This document shows positions 21,443 through 33,023 of a DNA stretch of 64,000 bases, one piece after another. The DNA comes from Pseudomonadota bacterium (GTDB lineage Bacteria; Pseudomonadota; Gammaproteobacteria; Burkholderiales; Thiobacillaceae): positions 48,663-112,662 of the forward strand of contig JAJZPR010000008.1 of assembly GCA_021847835.1 (NCBI GenBank), in the 5' to 3' direction. Positions within the stretch are counted from its first letter, which is position 1. Each line of letters starts with the position of its first letter. The position numbers and the translations under genes were made by a program. Below the pieces are notes generated by a model. It was not told the DNA's origin and ran no database searches. It saw only the letters and a list, made by a program, of their open reading frames with translations.

Positions 21443-23338
21443 ATGCTGGAAGCCATACGCAGTCGAGCCCAGGGTTGGCTGGCCAAGCTCATCCTGGCCC
21501 TCATCACCATTCCCTTTGCCCTGTGGGGCGTCGATTCCTATTTCAGTTCCGGCGGGCGCAACGAAGTGGTCGCCGAAGTGGGCGATGCCAATATCACCCG
21601 GCAGGCCTATACCGACGCGCTGAGGGAGCAGGCCGATCGCATGCGCCAGGCCTTGGGGCCGGCTTTCGATCCGGCCATCGTCGAATCCGCCGAATTCCGC
21701 CAGCAGGTGTTGCAGGCGATGATGGAAGAAGAGGCCATGCTGCAGGAGGCCGAGGCTGTCGGTCTTGAGGTCCAGGATGCGCAGATTGCCGCGATCCTGC
21801 ATCAATTGCCGCCGTTCCAGGAAGATGGCAAGTTCTCGCCCGAGCGCTACAAGCGCGTGCTGGCGCAGCGCGGCTACACGCCGGCCTATTTCGAGCACCA
21901 GTTGCGGCGCGACATCACTCTGGAAATCCTGCGCCAGCCGATTCTGGCCGGTTCTCTGCTGCCTGCGGTTTCCGCCGAACTGGTTGCGAAAATCGCCGGC
22001 CAGCGCCGCGAGGTTTCCTGGCACGAAATCGGGCCGGATGCCGTCGCGGGACAGTTGAATGTCACCGACAAGGATATCCAAGCTTATTATGATGCGCACA
22101 AGGCCGACTATGTCGTGCCCGAGGCCGTGCGCGTCGAATATGCCGTGCTGTCGCTGGACGAACTGGCCAAGGCCATCAAACCCAGCGAGAAGGAAGTGCA
22201 GGACTATTACGCTGCCAATGCCGCCAAGCTCGGCCCGCCGGAAGAGCGCAGCGCCAGCCACATCCTGATCGCCGCGCCACAAGGGGAGGCGGCGGCCCGC
22301 AAGCAGGCCAGAGCCAAGGCGGAGGCACTGTACGCCGAGGTGCAAAAAGCGCCCAAGACCTTTGCCGATGTCGCCAGGCGCGAATCGCAGGACGAGGGCT
22401 CCGCCGCCGAGGGCGGCAGCCTGGGCAGCTTCGGCCGCGGCGTGATGGTCGAGCCTTTCGAGGATGCCGTGTTTGCCATGAAGCCCGGTGAAATGCGCCT
22501 GGTGGAAACCGAGTTCGGTTTCCACATCATCCGGCTGGAGGGCATCAAGTCCAGCACGCCATCGATGGCTTCGGTGCGCGGACGGATTGAAGAGGAAATC
22601 CGCCGGCAGCAGGCGCAAAAGCAGTTTGCCGAGGCGGCGGAAAGTTTCAGCAATCTCGTCTATGAGCAGAGCGCCAGCCTGAAACCCGCCGCCGACGCGC
22701 TGAAGCTGACGGTGAAGACCACGGACTGGATGTCGCGCCAGGGCTTGCCGGCCGAACCCTTCAATTCCGCCAAGCTGCTGGAGGCGGTGTTTTCCGCCGA
22801 TGCCATCAAGAGCCGGCAGAACATCGAGCCCCTGGAAACCGGCCGCAACACCCTGGTCGCGGTGCGCGTGGTGGATCACCGGCCCGCAAGGCAGAAGCCG
22901 CTCGCCGACGTTGCTGCCTCCGTACGCGAGAAATTGCTGGCTGAACAAACCGCCAGCCTGATCGTTAAGCTGGGGCAATCCCGGATCGAGGAATTGCGCC
23001 AGGGCAGGGAGCCTGCGGGATTCGCCTGGTCGGCGTTCAAGGTGATCGGGCACCAGCAGCCGGAAGATTTCGATTCGCAGACCGTGCGGGCGATCATGCG
23101 CGCGGATGCCGCGAAGTTGCCTGCCTACGTGGGCGCTGCCATGCCCGACGGCGGCTATCGCGTCGTGCGGATCACGCGCGTCATCGAAGATGCCGCCGAT
23201 CCCGCGCTGCGCGCCGCCGTGGAAAACGGCCTGCGCCAGGCCTATGCACGTGCGGACGCCATGGCCCAGTTGGATCTGGCCAAGGCCGGGCACAAGTTCG
23301 AAATCAAGCCCGGCGCGCTGGAGAAGCAGGAGCAGTAA
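21443..23338 (+). CDS. ppiD: PpiD/SurA-type membrane-anchored peptidyl-prolyl isomerase
   Basis: MLEAIRSRAQGWLAKLILALITIPFALWGVDSYF anchor; rotamase domain ERSASHILIAAP...GFHIIRLEGI. Confidence 0.9.
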   Translation: MLEAIRSRAQGWLAKLILALITIPFALWGVDSYFSSGGRNEVVAEVGDANITRQAYTDALREQADRMRQALGPAFDPAIVESAEFRQQVLQAMMEEEAMLQEAEAVGLEVQDAQIAAILHQLPPFQEDGKFSPERYKRVLAQRGYTPAYFEHQLRRDITLEILRQPILAGSLLPAVSAELVAKIAGQRREVSWHEIGPDAVAGQLNVTDKDIQAYYDAHKADYVVPEAVRVEYAVLSLDELAKAIKPSEKEVQDYYAANAAKLGPPEERSASHILIAAPQGEAAARKQARAKAEALYAEVQKAPKTFADVARRESQDEGSAAEGGSLGSFGRGVMVEPFEDAVFAMKPGEMRLVETEFGFHIIRLEGIKSSTPSMASVRGRIEEEIRRQQAQKQFAEAAESFSNLVYEQSASLKPAADALKLTVKTTDWMSRQGLPAEPFNSAKLLEAVFSADAIKSRQNIEPLETGRNTLVAVRVVDHRPARQKPLADVAASVREKLLAEQTASLIVKLGQSRIEELRQGREPAGFAWSAFKVIGHQQPEDFDSQTVRAIMRADAAKLPAYVGAAMPDGGYRVVRITRVIEDAADPALRAAVENGLRQAYARADAMAQLDLAKAGHKFEIKPGALEKQEQ

Positions 23339-23354
23339 TCGCCGCCTTGTCCAG

Positions 23355-23394
23355 CCCAACAAAAAACGCGCCGCAGGGCGCGTTTTTTGTTGGG
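23355..23394. terminator. bidirectional intrinsic terminator between convergent ppiD and fabI
   Basis: CCCAACAAAAAACGCGCCGCAGGGCGCGTTTTTTGTTGGG. Confidence 0.92.
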
Positions 23395-23419
23395 CGCATC
23401 CCGCATCAACGGGCCTTGC

Positions 23420-24202
23420 TCACTGCTCCGCCCCGGCCGTGGTGTTGAAGCCGGCGTCCACGTAGGTGATCTCGCCGGTGATGCCGGAAGCCAGGTCGGA
23501 CAGCAGGAAAGCCGCGGCGTTGCCCACTTCCTCGATGGTGACGTTGCGCCTCAGCGGCGCGTTCTTGGCGACGATGTCGAGCTTGTCGTTGAAATTGGCG
23601 ATGCCGCTCGCGGCCAGGGTCCTGATCGGGCCGGCGGAAACGGCGTTGACGCGGATGCCGCGCGGGCCCAGGCTTTGCGCCATGTAATAGACGCCCGACT
23701 CCAGGCTGGCCTTGGCCAGGCCCATGATGTTGTAGTTGGGCACGGAGCGGACGGCGCCAAGATAGGACAGCGTCAGCAGCGCCGCCTTCCTGCCTTCCAT
23801 CATGGGCAGCGCGGCCTTGGCCAGCGCGGCGAAGCTGTACGAACTGATGTCGTGGGCGATGCGGAAGTTTTCCCGTGTCACCGATTCGAGGTAATCGCCG
23901 GCCAGTGCCTGCTTGGGGGCAAAGGCGATGGAATGCACCAGGCCATCGAGGCCATCCCATTTTTTCGCCAGTTCGGAAAAGACTTCCGCGATCTGCTCGT
24001 CGCTTGCGACATCGCAGGGCAGGGCGATGTCGGAGCCGAATTCCCTGGCGAATTCGACCACGCGTTCCCTGGCACGGTCGCCCTGGTAGGTAAAGGCAAG
24101 TTCGGCGCCCTCGCGCCTGCAGGCGCTGGCGATGCCGTAGGCGATGGAGCGGTTGCTGATCAATCCGGTGACGAGAATTTTTTTGCCGGCGAGAAAGCCC
24201 AT
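23420..24202 (-). CDS. fabI: enoyl-ACP reductase (NADH) FabI
   Basis: [52 protein letters not shown]. Confidence 0.95.
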   Translation of the reverse strand: MGFLAGKKILVTGLISNRSIAYGIASACRREGAELAFTYQGDRARERVVEFAREFGSDIALPCDVASDEQIAEVFSELAKKWDGLDGLVHSIAFAPKQALAGDYLESVTRENFRIAHDISSYSFAALAKAALPMMEGRKAALLTLSYLGAVRSVPNYNIMGLAKASLESGVYYMAQSLGPRGIRVNAVSAGPIRTLAASGIANFNDKLDIVAKNAPLRRNVTIEEVGNAAAFLLSDLASGITGEITYVDAGFNTTAGAEQ

Positions 24203-24279
24203 GTCTTGTCCTTGCAAATGGTAACGATAGCCGGAATTATACGATGGCATCGGCGGAAGCCTTGGTACACTATCCGCCC

Positions 24280-26412
24280 ATGCGCCACTGGATGCTTTTC
24301 TTCCTGCTGCTGCCAACCCTGCTTTCGGGTTGCGGCGAAATCTGGAACGATCCCTATCCCGGGGAGGAGGCCGGCCGCAATACGCTGTATACCGTCTTTT
24401 CCGAGCGCCCCAAGCATCTGGACCCGGCGCGCTCCTACAGTAGCAACGAGGTCGAGTTCACCGGCCAGATCTACGAGCCGCCGCTGCAGTACCATTTCCT
24501 CAAGCGCCCTTATGCACTGGAGCCGCTCACCACCACTGCCATGCCGGTGGTGCGCCACTGGGACAAGGCGGGTCGCGAGCTGCCGGCCGGCAGCTCGCCC
24601 GAGGCCATCGCCCGCACCACCTACGACATCAGCATACGGCCCGGCATCCACTACCAGCCGCATCCCGCCTTCGCGCGCCTGCCGGACGGCAGGCCACGCT
24701 ATCTGGGGCTCACCGCGCAGGATCTCGAAGGCATCGATACCCTGGGGGATTTTGAACACAGCGGCAGCCGCGAGCTCACCGCCGAGGACTACGTGTACGA
24801 GATCAAGCGCCTGGCGAGCCCGCGGCTCAACTCGCCCATCTTCGGCCTGATGAGCGAATACATCGAAGGGCTGGATGAGCTGAACAAGCGCCTGGCGCGG
24901 GCCGCCAGGGACCTTCCTGCCGACGCCTGGTTCGACCTGCGGCCCCACGACTTTCCCGGCGCGCGGGTGACCGGCAAGTACAGTTTCCGCATCACCCTGA
25001 AAACGCATTATCCGCAATTCATCTACTGGCTGGCGATGCCGTTTTTCGCACCCATCCCCTGGGAAGCGGAGCGCTTCTACGCCCAGCCCGGCATGGCCGA
25101 GCGCAACCTCAATCTCGACTGGTTCCCGGTCGGCACCGGTCCCTTCATGCTGAGCGAGAATGATCCCAACCGGCGCATGGTGCTGTCACGCAATCCCCAT
25201 TTCCATGGCGAGGCTTATCCCGCGCAAGGAGAGGCGGGCGATGCGGAAAAAGGCCTGCTGGCGGACGCCGGCAAACCCTTGCCGCTGATCGAGCGCGCCG
25301 TGTTCACCCTGGAGAAGGAGGACATTCCGGAGTGGAACAAATTCCTGCAGGGCTACTACGACAGTTCCGGCATCAGCTCGGACAACTTCGACCAGGCCGT
25401 GCAGTTTTCGCCCGAAGGGGAGGCCGACCTCACGCCGGAGATGAAAGCCAAGGGCATCCGGCTGGTGACGGCGGTCACCACTTCCAACCGCTACATGGGC
25501 TTCAACATGCGCGATCCGCTGATCGGCCATCCCGGCGGCGAGGCGGCGCGCAAGCTCAGGCAGGCCATTTCCATCGCGGTGGACTACGAGGAATTCATTT
25601 CCATCTTCCTCAACGGCCGCGGCATCGCCGCGCATGGGCCGCTGCCGCCGGGCATTTTCGGCCACAGGGACGATTTCAACCCGGTGGTGTATGCCGCGCC
25701 CGGCAAGCGTCGCAGCATGGAGGAAGCCAGGAAATTGCTGGCTGAAGCGGGCTACCCCAACGGCCGCAATGCCAAGACGGGCGAGCCGCTGGTGCTGTAT
25801 TTCGACACCGCCGCCACCGGGCCGGATGCGAAATCGCGGCTGGACTGGCTGATCAAGCAGTTCCGCAGGCTCGACATCCAGCTGGTCATCCGCGCCACCG
25901 ACTACAACCGCTTTCAGGACAAGATGCTGCGCGGCAATGCGCAGATCTTCGAATGGGGCTGGAATGCCGACTATCCCGATCCGGAGAATTTCCTGTTCCT
26001 GCTCTACGGCCCCAACGCCAAGGCCGGCAAGAACGGGGAGAACGCCGCCAACTACGCCAACCCGGAATTCGACCGCCTGTTCGCGCGGATGAAGGGCATG
26101 GCCAACGGGCCCGAGCGGCAGCAGGTGATCGACCGCATGACGGCGATCCTGCGCGAGGACGCGCCCTGGCTGTTCGGCTTCTTTCCCAAGGGCTACAGCC
26201 TGCAGCACGCCTGGGTCGGCAACGTGAAGCCCAATCTCATGGCCAACAACACCCTCAAGTACCGGCGCATCGATGCGGGCTTGAGAGAGCGGAGCAGGGC
26301 GGAATGGAACCGTCCGGTGCTGTGGCCTTTCGCTGCAGGGGGGCTGGCCTTGCTTGCCTTGATCTGGCCGGCCTGGCGCCAATACCGCCGCCATGAGGAG
26401 GGCCGCGCATGA
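24280..26412 (+). CDS. extracellular solute-binding protein, peptide ABC transporter (lipoprotein)
   Basis: Lipobox [17 protein letters not shown]_bac_5-like region; first gene of ABC operon. Confidence 0.9.
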   Translation: MRHWMLFFLLLPTLLSGCGEIWNDPYPGEEAGRNTLYTVFSERPKHLDPARSYSSNEVEFTGQIYEPPLQYHFLKRPYALEPLTTTAMPVVRHWDKAGRELPAGSSPEAIARTTYDISIRPGIHYQPHPAFARLPDGRPRYLGLTAQDLEGIDTLGDFEHSGSRELTAEDYVYEIKRLASPRLNSPIFGLMSEYIEGLDELNKRLARAARDLPADAWFDLRPHDFPGARVTGKYSFRITLKTHYPQFIYWLAMPFFAPIPWEAERFYAQPGMAERNLNLDWFPVGTGPFMLSENDPNRRMVLSRNPHFHGEAYPAQGEAGDAEKGLLADAGKPLPLIERAVFTLEKEDIPEWNKFLQGYYDSSGISSDNFDQAVQFSPEGEADLTPEMKAKGIRLVTAVTTSNRYMGFNMRDPLIGHPGGEAARKLRQAISIAVDYEEFISIFLNGRGIAAHGPLPPGIFGHRDDFNPVVYAAPGKRRSMEEARKLLAEAGYPNGRNAKTGEPLVLYFDTAATGPDAKSRLDWLIKQFRRLDIQLVIRATDYNRFQDKMLRGNAQIFEWGWNADYPDPENFLFLLYGPNAKAGKNGENAANYANPEFDRLFARMKGMANGPERQQVIDRMTAILREDAPWLFGFFPKGYSLQHAWVGNVKPNLMANNTLKYRRIDAGLRERSRAEWNRPVLWPFAAGGLALLALIWPAWRQYRRHEEGRA

Positions 26413-27386
26413 TCCGCTACATCCTGCGCCGCCTGCTATACGCCTTTCCGATTTTGATCGGCGTGAACCTGATCACCTTCTTCCTGTTCTTCGTGGTCAA
26501 CACGCCCGACAACATGGCGCGCATTCACCTCGGCGTGAAGCACGTCACGCCCGAGGCCATCGCGCAGTGGAAGGCGGAGCATGGCTATGACAAGCCGCTG
26601 TTCCTCAACCGCGAGCAGGCGGGGCTCAAGGCCGTGACCGACACGCTTTTCGTGGACCGTTCGCTGAAATTGTTCGCCTTCGACTTCGGCAAGGCGGACG
26701 ACGGCCGCGACATTGCGCGCGACATCAAGACCCGCATGTGGCCGTCGCTGGCGATCGCGCTGCCGGTGTTCGTCATCGGCCTCATGGTCAACGTCACCGC
26801 CGCGCTGCTGCTGATTTTCTACCGCGGCACCCGGCTCGAATATGCCGGCGTCGTCGGGCTGATTGCATTGATGTCGATCTCGGGCCTGTTCTACATCATC
26901 GCCGGACAGTACTTCATCGCCAAGCTGTGGCAGTGGCTGCCGATTTCCGGCTACGGCGCCGGCATCGATGCCGTCAAGTTCATCCTGCTGCCGGTGCTGG
27001 TATCGGTGGCGGCCGGCATCGGCAGCGGGGCGCGCTGGTACCGCACCATCTTTCTGGAGGAAATCGGCAAGGACTACGTGCGCACCGCGCGCGCCAAGGG
27101 CCTGTCCGAACTGCGCGTGCTGTTCCGCCACGTGCTCAAGAACGGCATGATCCCCATCCTCACCGGCGCAGTGGTGGTGCTGCCGCTCCTATTCACCGGC
27201 AGCCTGGTGACCGAGTCCTTCTTCGGCATTCCGGGGCTGGGCAGCTACACCATCGACGCCATTCGCGCGCAGGATTTCGCCATCGTGCAGTCCATGGTGT
27301 TCCTCGGCTCGGCGCTCTACATCGTCGGCCTGCTGCTGACCGACCTTTCCTACACCCTGGTCGATCCGAGGGTGCGGCTGTCATGA
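26409..27386 (+). CDS. peptide ABC transporter permease (YejB/DppB-like)
   Basis: [55 protein letters not shown] loop. Confidence 0.92.
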   Translation: MIRYILRRLLYAFPILIGVNLITFFLFFVVNTPDNMARIHLGVKHVTPEAIAQWKAEHGYDKPLFLNREQAGLKAVTDTLFVDRSLKLFAFDFGKADDGRDIARDIKTRMWPSLAIALPVFVIGLMVNVTAALLLIFYRGTRLEYAGVVGLIALMSISGLFYIIAGQYFIAKLWQWLPISGYGAGIDAVKFILLPVLVSVAAGIGSGARWYRTIFLEEIGKDYVRTARAKGLSELRVLFRHVLKNGMIPILTGAVVVLPLLFTGSLVTESFFGIPGLGSYTIDAIRAQDFAIVQSMVFLGSALYIVGLLLTDLSYTLVDPRVRLS

Positions 27387-28792
27387 GCTTCCAGCCGGTG
27401 ATCCTGTGGACCGATGCCCTGGTCTGGCTGCTGGTGCTGGCCATTGCCGGCTTTGCCTGGCACATTGCGCGCACGCCGGCATTGCGCGCATCCTGGCACA
27501 ATGTCCTGATGCGGCCCATGGGCGTGTCATCCCTGGTGGTGCTTGCCGCCTTCGTGCTGGTTGGCCTCGCCGACAGCCTGCATTACCGCGAAAGGCTGGC
27601 CGGCGGCCAGCTGGACGTGGAAGTGAAAAGCGTGCTCGACCGTGTGCTGGCGCCGTTGACCGCGCAGACCGAACGCACCTATTCGGCGCCCCTGGCCACG
27701 CATTCGCAGTCACGGGAAACCATCGAAAAACCCGACGGCAGTACGGTGCGCGAAACGCCGCGCCTGCAATTCGGCGGCGCGCATCTGGCTGATCCGGATC
27801 GTGATTGGCCGGGCGATGTGCTGGCGCGCATCACGGCCGGCCTGGGACTGGGCCTGCTGGCCGGCATGCTGTTCGCCGCCTTGCTGGTCGCGATGCTGGC
27901 CAGGGTCTGGCGTTGCGGCTTCGCCTCCGCGCTGGCCCGGCTGTGGCGCCCGCGGCAGAACGATCCTGCCTGGCGCAGCCTCATCGTCACGCTCGCGCTG
28001 CTGTTGCTCGTGACTGGTGCCGCCGCCAGCCTGGCCGGCGGCTATCATGTGCTGGGCACCGACAAGGTGGGGCAGGACGTGCTCTACCAGTCCCTGAAGA
28101 GCATCCGCACCGGACTCGTGATCGGCACGCTGACCACGCTGGTGACCTTGCCGGTCGCCATCGGCCTGGGACTGCTGGCCGGCTACTTCCGCGGCTGGCT
28201 CGATGACCTCATCCAGTATGTGTACACCACGCTCAATTCCATTCCCTGGGTGCTGCTGGTGGCGGCTGCCGTGCTCATCGTGCAGGTGTTCATCGAGCAG
28301 AACGAGGCGAGCTTTTCCTCGGTGGCCGAGCGCGCCGACGTGCGCCTGCTCGCCTTGTGCGTGATCATCGGCCTCACCGGCTGGACCGGTCTCGCGCGCC
28401 TGTTGCGCGCCGAGACGCTCAAGCTCAGGGAGCTGGATTACGTGACGGCGGCGCGTGCCTTCGGCGTTTCCGGCCCGCGCATCCTGCTCCGGCACATCCT
28501 GCCCAATGTGCAGCATCTGATTTTGATCAGCGTGGTGATGGATTTCTCCGGCCTGGTGCTGGCCGAGGCCATCCTGTCCTATGTCGGCGTCGGCGTCGAT
28601 CCGGTGATGAACAGCTGGGGCAACATGATCAACGCGGCGCGCCTGGAACTGGCGCGCGAGCCGGTGGTGTGGTGGCCGCTTTTGGCGGCATTCGGCTTCA
28701 TGTTCGCGCTGGTGCTGGCGGCCAATCTGTTCGCCGACGTGGTGCGCGACGCATTCGATCCACGCATGGCCGCAAGAGGAAACAGGCCATGA
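27383..28792 (+). CDS. peptide ABC transporter permease (YejE/DppC-like)
   Basis: LGTDKVGQDVLYQSLKSIRTGLVIG; LDYVTAARAFGVSGPRILLRHILPN; start MSFQPVILWTDAL. Confidence 0.9.
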   Translation: MSFQPVILWTDALVWLLVLAIAGFAWHIARTPALRASWHNVLMRPMGVSSLVVLAAFVLVGLADSLHYRERLAGGQLDVEVKSVLDRVLAPLTAQTERTYSAPLATHSQSRETIEKPDGSTVRETPRLQFGGAHLADPDRDWPGDVLARITAGLGLGLLAGMLFAALLVAMLARVWRCGFASALARLWRPRQNDPAWRSLIVTLALLLLVTGAAASLAGGYHVLGTDKVGQDVLYQSLKSIRTGLVIGTLTTLVTLPVAIGLGLLAGYFRGWLDDLIQYVYTTLNSIPWVLLVAAAVLIVQVFIEQNEASFSSVAERADVRLLALCVIIGLTGWTGLARLLRAETLKLRELDYVTAARAFGVSGPRILLRHILPNVQHLILISVVMDFSGLVLAEAILSYVGVGVDPVMNSWGNMINAARLELAREPVVWWPLLAAFGFMFALVLAANLFADVVRDAFDPRMAARGNRP

Positions 28793-30570
28793 GCCTGCTG
28801 CAAGTGGAAAATCTCGGCGTGCGCATCGGCGACGTGGCGCCGGTGGATGGCGTGAGTTTCGCCATCGATGCCGGCGAAACCTTTGCGCTGCTGGGCGAAT
28901 CCGGCTCAGGCAAGTCCATGACCGCGCTTGCCCTCATGCGCCTGTTGCCGGCGGGCGGCCGCATCGTCGATGGACAGGTCAGCTTCGATGGCCAAGCGCT
29001 GAGTGAGCTGCCCGAGTCGCAGATGCGAACCTTGCGCGGGCGCGGCATGGCCATGATCTTCCAGGAGCCGCAGACTTCGCTCAATCCGGTCATGACCGTC
29101 GGCGACCAGATCGCCGAGGCGCTGCCGGCCGGCCTGTCGCGCAGCGAACAGGAGCGGGAGATCGTCAGGCTGCTGGAGGAAGTCGGCATACCCGACCCCG
29201 CCCTGCGCATGCACAGCTATCCGTTTGAATTGTCGGGAGGGCAGAAGCAGCGCGTGATGATCGCCCAGGCCCTGGCCGGGAAACCCAAATTGCTGATCGC
29301 CGACGAGCCCACCACCGCGCTCGATGTCACCCTGCAGGCGCAGATCCTGCAGCTCATCAAGCGGCTGGCGCGCGAACGCGGCATGGGTTTGCTGCTGATC
29401 ACGCACGATCTGGGCGTTGCCCGCCACATGGCCGACCGCGTCGGCATCATGTACGCCGGGCAACTGGTGGAAAGCCTGCCGGTCGAGCGGGAAACCGGAC
29501 TGGAACGCGCGTTTCATCCCTACACGCGCAAGCTGATGGCGGCGGTGCCCAGCCTGCAACGCGCGGGGGAAAGGCTTGCCGCCATTCCCGGCCGCGTGCC
29601 GCCGCTGAACCAGCCCTTTGCCGGCTGCCGCTTTGCCGACCGCTGCGCCCAGGCCTTCGAGCCCTGCGCCGGCACCGCGCCGGGCTGGAGCACACTGGGC
29701 GAAGGCCATGCCGTGCGCTGCCATCTCGCGCCGCAGCCGCAGGCCGCGCGCAGGGCCGAGGCGGCGCAGGCGCTGAAAATCCCTGTGCCGTCGCGCACGC
29801 CGGTGCTGACCGTGCGCGACCTGGCGGTGAGCTTTACCCAGCGCACCGGCCAGCTGTTCGGCAAACAGCGCATCCATGCCGTCGACGGCATCAGCTTCGA
29901 ATTGAATGCCGGCGAAACCCTGGCCCTGGTGGGCGAATCGGGTTGCGGCAAGACCACCGCCGCCAAGGCCATCCTGGGACTGACCGCGGTCAGCGGCGGC
30001 GAAGTGGTGCTGGACGGGCAGAACGTCACCGGGCTGTCCGAGCGCCGCTTCAAGCCTTACCGGCGGCTGGCGCAGATCGTTTTCCAGGATCCCTACAGCT
30101 CGCTCAACCCGCGCATGCGGGTGGGCGACATTCTGCAGGAAGGCATGGCAGCACTGGGCGTGGGCGAGCCATCCAGCCGCAGCCGGGACATCGCCACCCT
30201 GCTGGAAAAGGTCGGGCTCGACCCCGATGCGGTCGCACGTTATCCGCACGAATTCTCCGGCGGCCAGCGTCAGCGCATCGCCATCGCACGGGCGCTGGCA
30301 GTAAAGCCCAAGCTCCTGATTTGCGACGAGCCGACCTCGGCGCTGGATGTTTCGGTGCAGGCGCAGATCCTCAACCTGTTGGCCGACTTGCAGCGCGAGG
30401 AGGGACTGGCCATGCTGTTCATCACCCACAACCTCGCGGCCGTGGGCTATCTTGCGCACCGCGTGGCGGTAATGAAGGGGGGCAGGATCGTGGAGCTCGG
30501 CGCCACGCACGACATTCTTTCCCGTCCGCAGCAGGCCTATACGCAGGGCTTGCTGGCATCGGTGCTGTAG
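28789..30570 (+). CDS. ABC transporter ATP-binding protein, two fused ATPase domains (YejF-like)
   Basis: Two Walker A ([28 protein letters not shown]) and two [16 protein letters not shown] signatures. Confidence 0.95.
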   Translation: MSLLQVENLGVRIGDVAPVDGVSFAIDAGETFALLGESGSGKSMTALALMRLLPAGGRIVDGQVSFDGQALSELPESQMRTLRGRGMAMIFQEPQTSLNPVMTVGDQIAEALPAGLSRSEQEREIVRLLEEVGIPDPALRMHSYPFELSGGQKQRVMIAQALAGKPKLLIADEPTTALDVTLQAQILQLIKRLARERGMGLLLITHDLGVARHMADRVGIMYAGQLVESLPVERETGLERAFHPYTRKLMAAVPSLQRAGERLAAIPGRVPPLNQPFAGCRFADRCAQAFEPCAGTAPGWSTLGEGHAVRCHLAPQPQAARRAEAAQALKIPVPSRTPVLTVRDLAVSFTQRTGQLFGKQRIHAVDGISFELNAGETLALVGESGCGKTTAAKAILGLTAVSGGEVVLDGQNVTGLSERRFKPYRRLAQIVFQDPYSSLNPRMRVGDILQEGMAALGVGEPSSRSRDIATLLEKVGLDPDAVARYPHEFSGGQRQRIAIARALAVKPKLLICDEPTSALDVSVQAQILNLLADLQREEGLAMLFITHNLAAVGYLAHRVAVMKGGRIVELGATHDILSRPQQAYTQGLLASVL

Positions 30571-30580
30571 TGACCAGGGT

Positions 30581-30668
30581 AGGAGTTAGGAGCCAGGATT
30601 CAGGGAAGATGCTTCGCGCCCCAATTCAAATGCAGCCCAGGCCGCACCAGCCCCTAGCCCCTAACTCC
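30581..30668. repeat. imperfect inverted-repeat element between convergent yejF-like and mltD genes
   Basis: AGGAGTTAGGAGCCAGGATTCAGGG ... CCCCTAGCCCCTAACTCCT; right arm contains the mltD stop codon. Confidence 0.65.
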
Positions 30669-32157
30669 TTTTGATGGTGAGCTGCTCGCCTGCCTGCACG
30701 TTGTTGTTGTCCAGCTTGTTCCAGGCCTTGAGTTCCGGGACGGAAACCTTGAAACGGCTGGCAATCGAATAAAGCGTGTCGCCGCGGCGGACGGTGTAGC
30801 GGGTGGCGGCCATGGCGGCGGCGCTTTCTCCCGCAGCGGCGGGCTCGACAGCCAAGCGCTGGCCGGTCCTCAGTCTTGCCGATTTCAGCCTGTTGTAGCG
30901 CCTGAGGTCGCCAATGCTCATGCGATACTGCCTAGCCAGTTGCCCAAGCGTATCGCCCTTGCGCACGACATGATATTTCGCCGGGGCGGCAGCCATTTTC
31001 CCGGCATCCGCCTCTGCTTCCCGCCAGGTGGCAGCCGGCAGCTCGCCGCCCGCTTCGGCATTGCCGACAGGCGCGAGAATGACCTGATCCTTGACGAGCC
31101 GGCCCTTGCGCAGATGCAGCTGATTGTGCTCGGCAAGGCGTGCCGGCGTGGTGCCGAACTGCGCGGCGATTTCGGCCACGGTCATGCCTTTTCTGGCGGT
31201 CACGGGATGCCAGCTGTCCCATTCGCCTTTCTCCAGATTGGTCTGGAAGGCTTCGGCGTGGTCGACCGGCACCAGCACGGAAACCTCGCTGCCGGACTTG
31301 ATGAGCTTGCGCGGAAAAGCGGGATTGAGCGAGAGGAATTCTTCGGCCGTGAGCCCGGCCAGCTTTGCGGCCGAGTGCACGTCGATGGCGCCGGCATTGA
31401 TCGAGACCCGGGTGAAGTAGGGCGCGTCGGGAATGTCGTTCAGTTCGACCCCGAAGCTTTCCGGATTGAGCACCAGTTGCCTGATCGCCATCAGCTTGGG
31501 CACGTAATGGCGGGTTTCCGGCGGCAGCGGCAGGCTCAGGTAGTCGGTGGGCTTGCCCTGCGCGGCGTTTTTCCGGATGGCGCGCGACACGCAGCCCTCA
31601 CCGCAGTTGTAGGCTGCCAGGGCCAGTTCCCAGGAGCCGAAATCCAAGAACAGTTTTTGCAGATAGTCCAGGGCGGCCTGGGTGGCGGCTGTCACGTCGC
31701 GGCGGCCGTCGTACCAGATGTCCTGTTTCAGTCCGTAATGCCTGCCGGTGGAGGGGATGAACTGCCAGATGCCCGCCGCATGCGAACGCGAGTAGGCCTG
31801 CGGATTGAAGGCGCTTTCCACCATGGGCAGCAACGCGATCTCCATCGGCATGTCGCGTTTCTGCACTTCCTCGACAATATGGAACAGGTATCGGCGCGAG
31901 CGGTCCAGCATGCGCGCGACGTAGTCCGGGCGCTTGCTGTACCAGTCGACGTGCGCCTGGATCAGGGGGGAGTCGAGTTCCGCGAGTCCAAGCCCGGCGC
32001 GGATGCGGTTCCAAAGATTGTCGGACTGCTCCGGAAAGGGGGCAGAGGAGGAATGCTGGCTGTCGCCGTACGCCAGCCGCATCTCCTGTTCGCCATGAGC
32101 CAGCGGCGAGAGCAGACCGACAGACAGGGCGGCAGAGACAATCAGTCGCAGGCGCAA
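30661..32157 (-). CDS. mltD: lytic transglycosylase with LysM repeats, MltD-like
   Basis: SLT motifs ALLPMVESAFNPQAYSRSHAAGIWQFIPSTGRHYGL; C-terminal LysM YTVRRGDTLYSIASRFKVSVPELKAWN. Confidence 0.93.
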   Translation of the reverse strand: MRLRLIVSAALSVGLLSPLAHGEQEMRLAYGDSQHSSSAPFPEQSDNLWNRIRAGLGLAELDSPLIQAHVDWYSKRPDYVARMLDRSRRYLFHIVEEVQKRDMPMEIALLPMVESAFNPQAYSRSHAAGIWQFIPSTGRHYGLKQDIWYDGRRDVTAATQAALDYLQKLFLDFGSWELALAAYNCGEGCVSRAIRKNAAQGKPTDYLSLPLPPETRHYVPKLMAIRQLVLNPESFGVELNDIPDAPYFTRVSINAGAIDVHSAAKLAGLTAEEFLSLNPAFPRKLIKSGSEVSVLVPVDHAEAFQTNLEKGEWDSWHPVTARKGMTVAEIAAQFGTTPARLAEHNQLHLRKGRLVKDQVILAPVGNAEAGGELPAATWREAEADAGKMAAAPAKYHVVRKGDTLGQLARQYRMSIGDLRRYNRLKSARLRTGQRLAVEPAAAGESAAAMAATRYTVRRGDTLYSIASRFKVSVPELKAWNKLDNNNVQAGEQLTIKRS

Positions 32158-32243
32158 GGCTATTCCCTCACAGATAATTCGCAGGCCAAATCCTATGCCC
32201 GATCAACTGGCGAGGTCAACCTTGGCCTGTTGACGCTAAAAGC

Positions 32244-33008
32244 TCAAAAGGCATCCTTGGCTTGGCGCAGCGCGGCAAACACTTCAACGGCATTCGCGGG
32301 CCGCCGCTTGAGTCCGGCTTCTGCGGCAACAATGAGGGCGGGCTCGCGGCAGCGCAGGAAGGGGTTGGTCGCCTTTTCCAGCGCCAGCGTCGACGGCAGT
32401 GTGGGCAGGCCTGCCGCACGTCGCGCCTGTTCGCGCTTTTCACGTTCCAGCAAAGCCGCGTTTTCGCCATCCACCGTTCTGGCGAAGCGTATATTACTTA
32501 TGGTGTATTCATGCGCGCAGAAAATTTCCGTATCGTCAGGCAGTTGTGCAAGTTTGCTCAGGCTCTCTGACATCATGGCGGGCGTGCCCTCGAACAGTCG
32601 GCCGCAGCCGCAGGCAAACAGGGTGTCGCCGCAGAACAGACGGCTGCCGTCGTAATAGGCGACATGCCCCAGGGTATGCCCGGGCGTGCCGATGACGCGG
32701 ACCTGCAGGCCGAACCGCGCAAGCGCGATCACGTCGCCATCGGCGACCGCATCGGTGATGCCGGGGATGCTTTCCTGCCGCGGCCCGTAGATGCGCGGAT
32801 GGCAGCGGGCGGCAAGGGCGGCGAGGCCGCCGACATGGTCGCCATGGTGATGGGTGACGAGAATGGCGAAGAGTTCGAGGCCGTGCCTTTCGAGAAATTC
32901 GATGCATGGCTCGGCGACGCCGGGGTCGACCAGCACGGCATCGCGCGCATCGTGCAGCGCCCAGATATAATTGTCGTCAAAGGCAGGGAGTGGGGTGACA
33001 GTCAGCAT
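32244..33008 (-). CDS. gloB: hydroxyacylglutathione hydrolase
   Basis: VTHHHGDHVGG metallo-beta-lactamase motif; FCGDTLFACGCGRLFEGT. Confidence 0.94.
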   Translation of the reverse strand: MLTVTPLPAFDDNYIWALHDARDAVLVDPGVAEPCIEFLERHGLELFAILVTHHHGDHVGGLAALAARCHPRIYGPRQESIPGITDAVADGDVIALARFGLQVRVIGTPGHTLGHVAYYDGSRLFCGDTLFACGCGRLFEGTPAMMSESLSKLAQLPDDTEIFCAHEYTISNIRFARTVDGENAALLEREKREQARRAAGLPTLPSTLALEKATNPFLRCREPALIVAAEAGLKRRPANAVEVFAALRQAKDAF

Positions 33009-33023
33009 GGAGGTGCGGCAGGC

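Noticed and set aside
21437-23362. 641-aa minus-strand ORF opposite ppiD
   Set aside because: Antisense artefact; no recognisable domain, while ppiD has clear PPIase motifs
29447-29695. Small R/P-rich ORF suggested by the track
   Set aside because: Alternative frame inside the ABC ATPase linker; composition artefact
28906-30510. 534-aa minus-strand ORF opposite the ABC ATPase
   Set aside because: Antisense of two well-defined ATPase domains; no independent motifs
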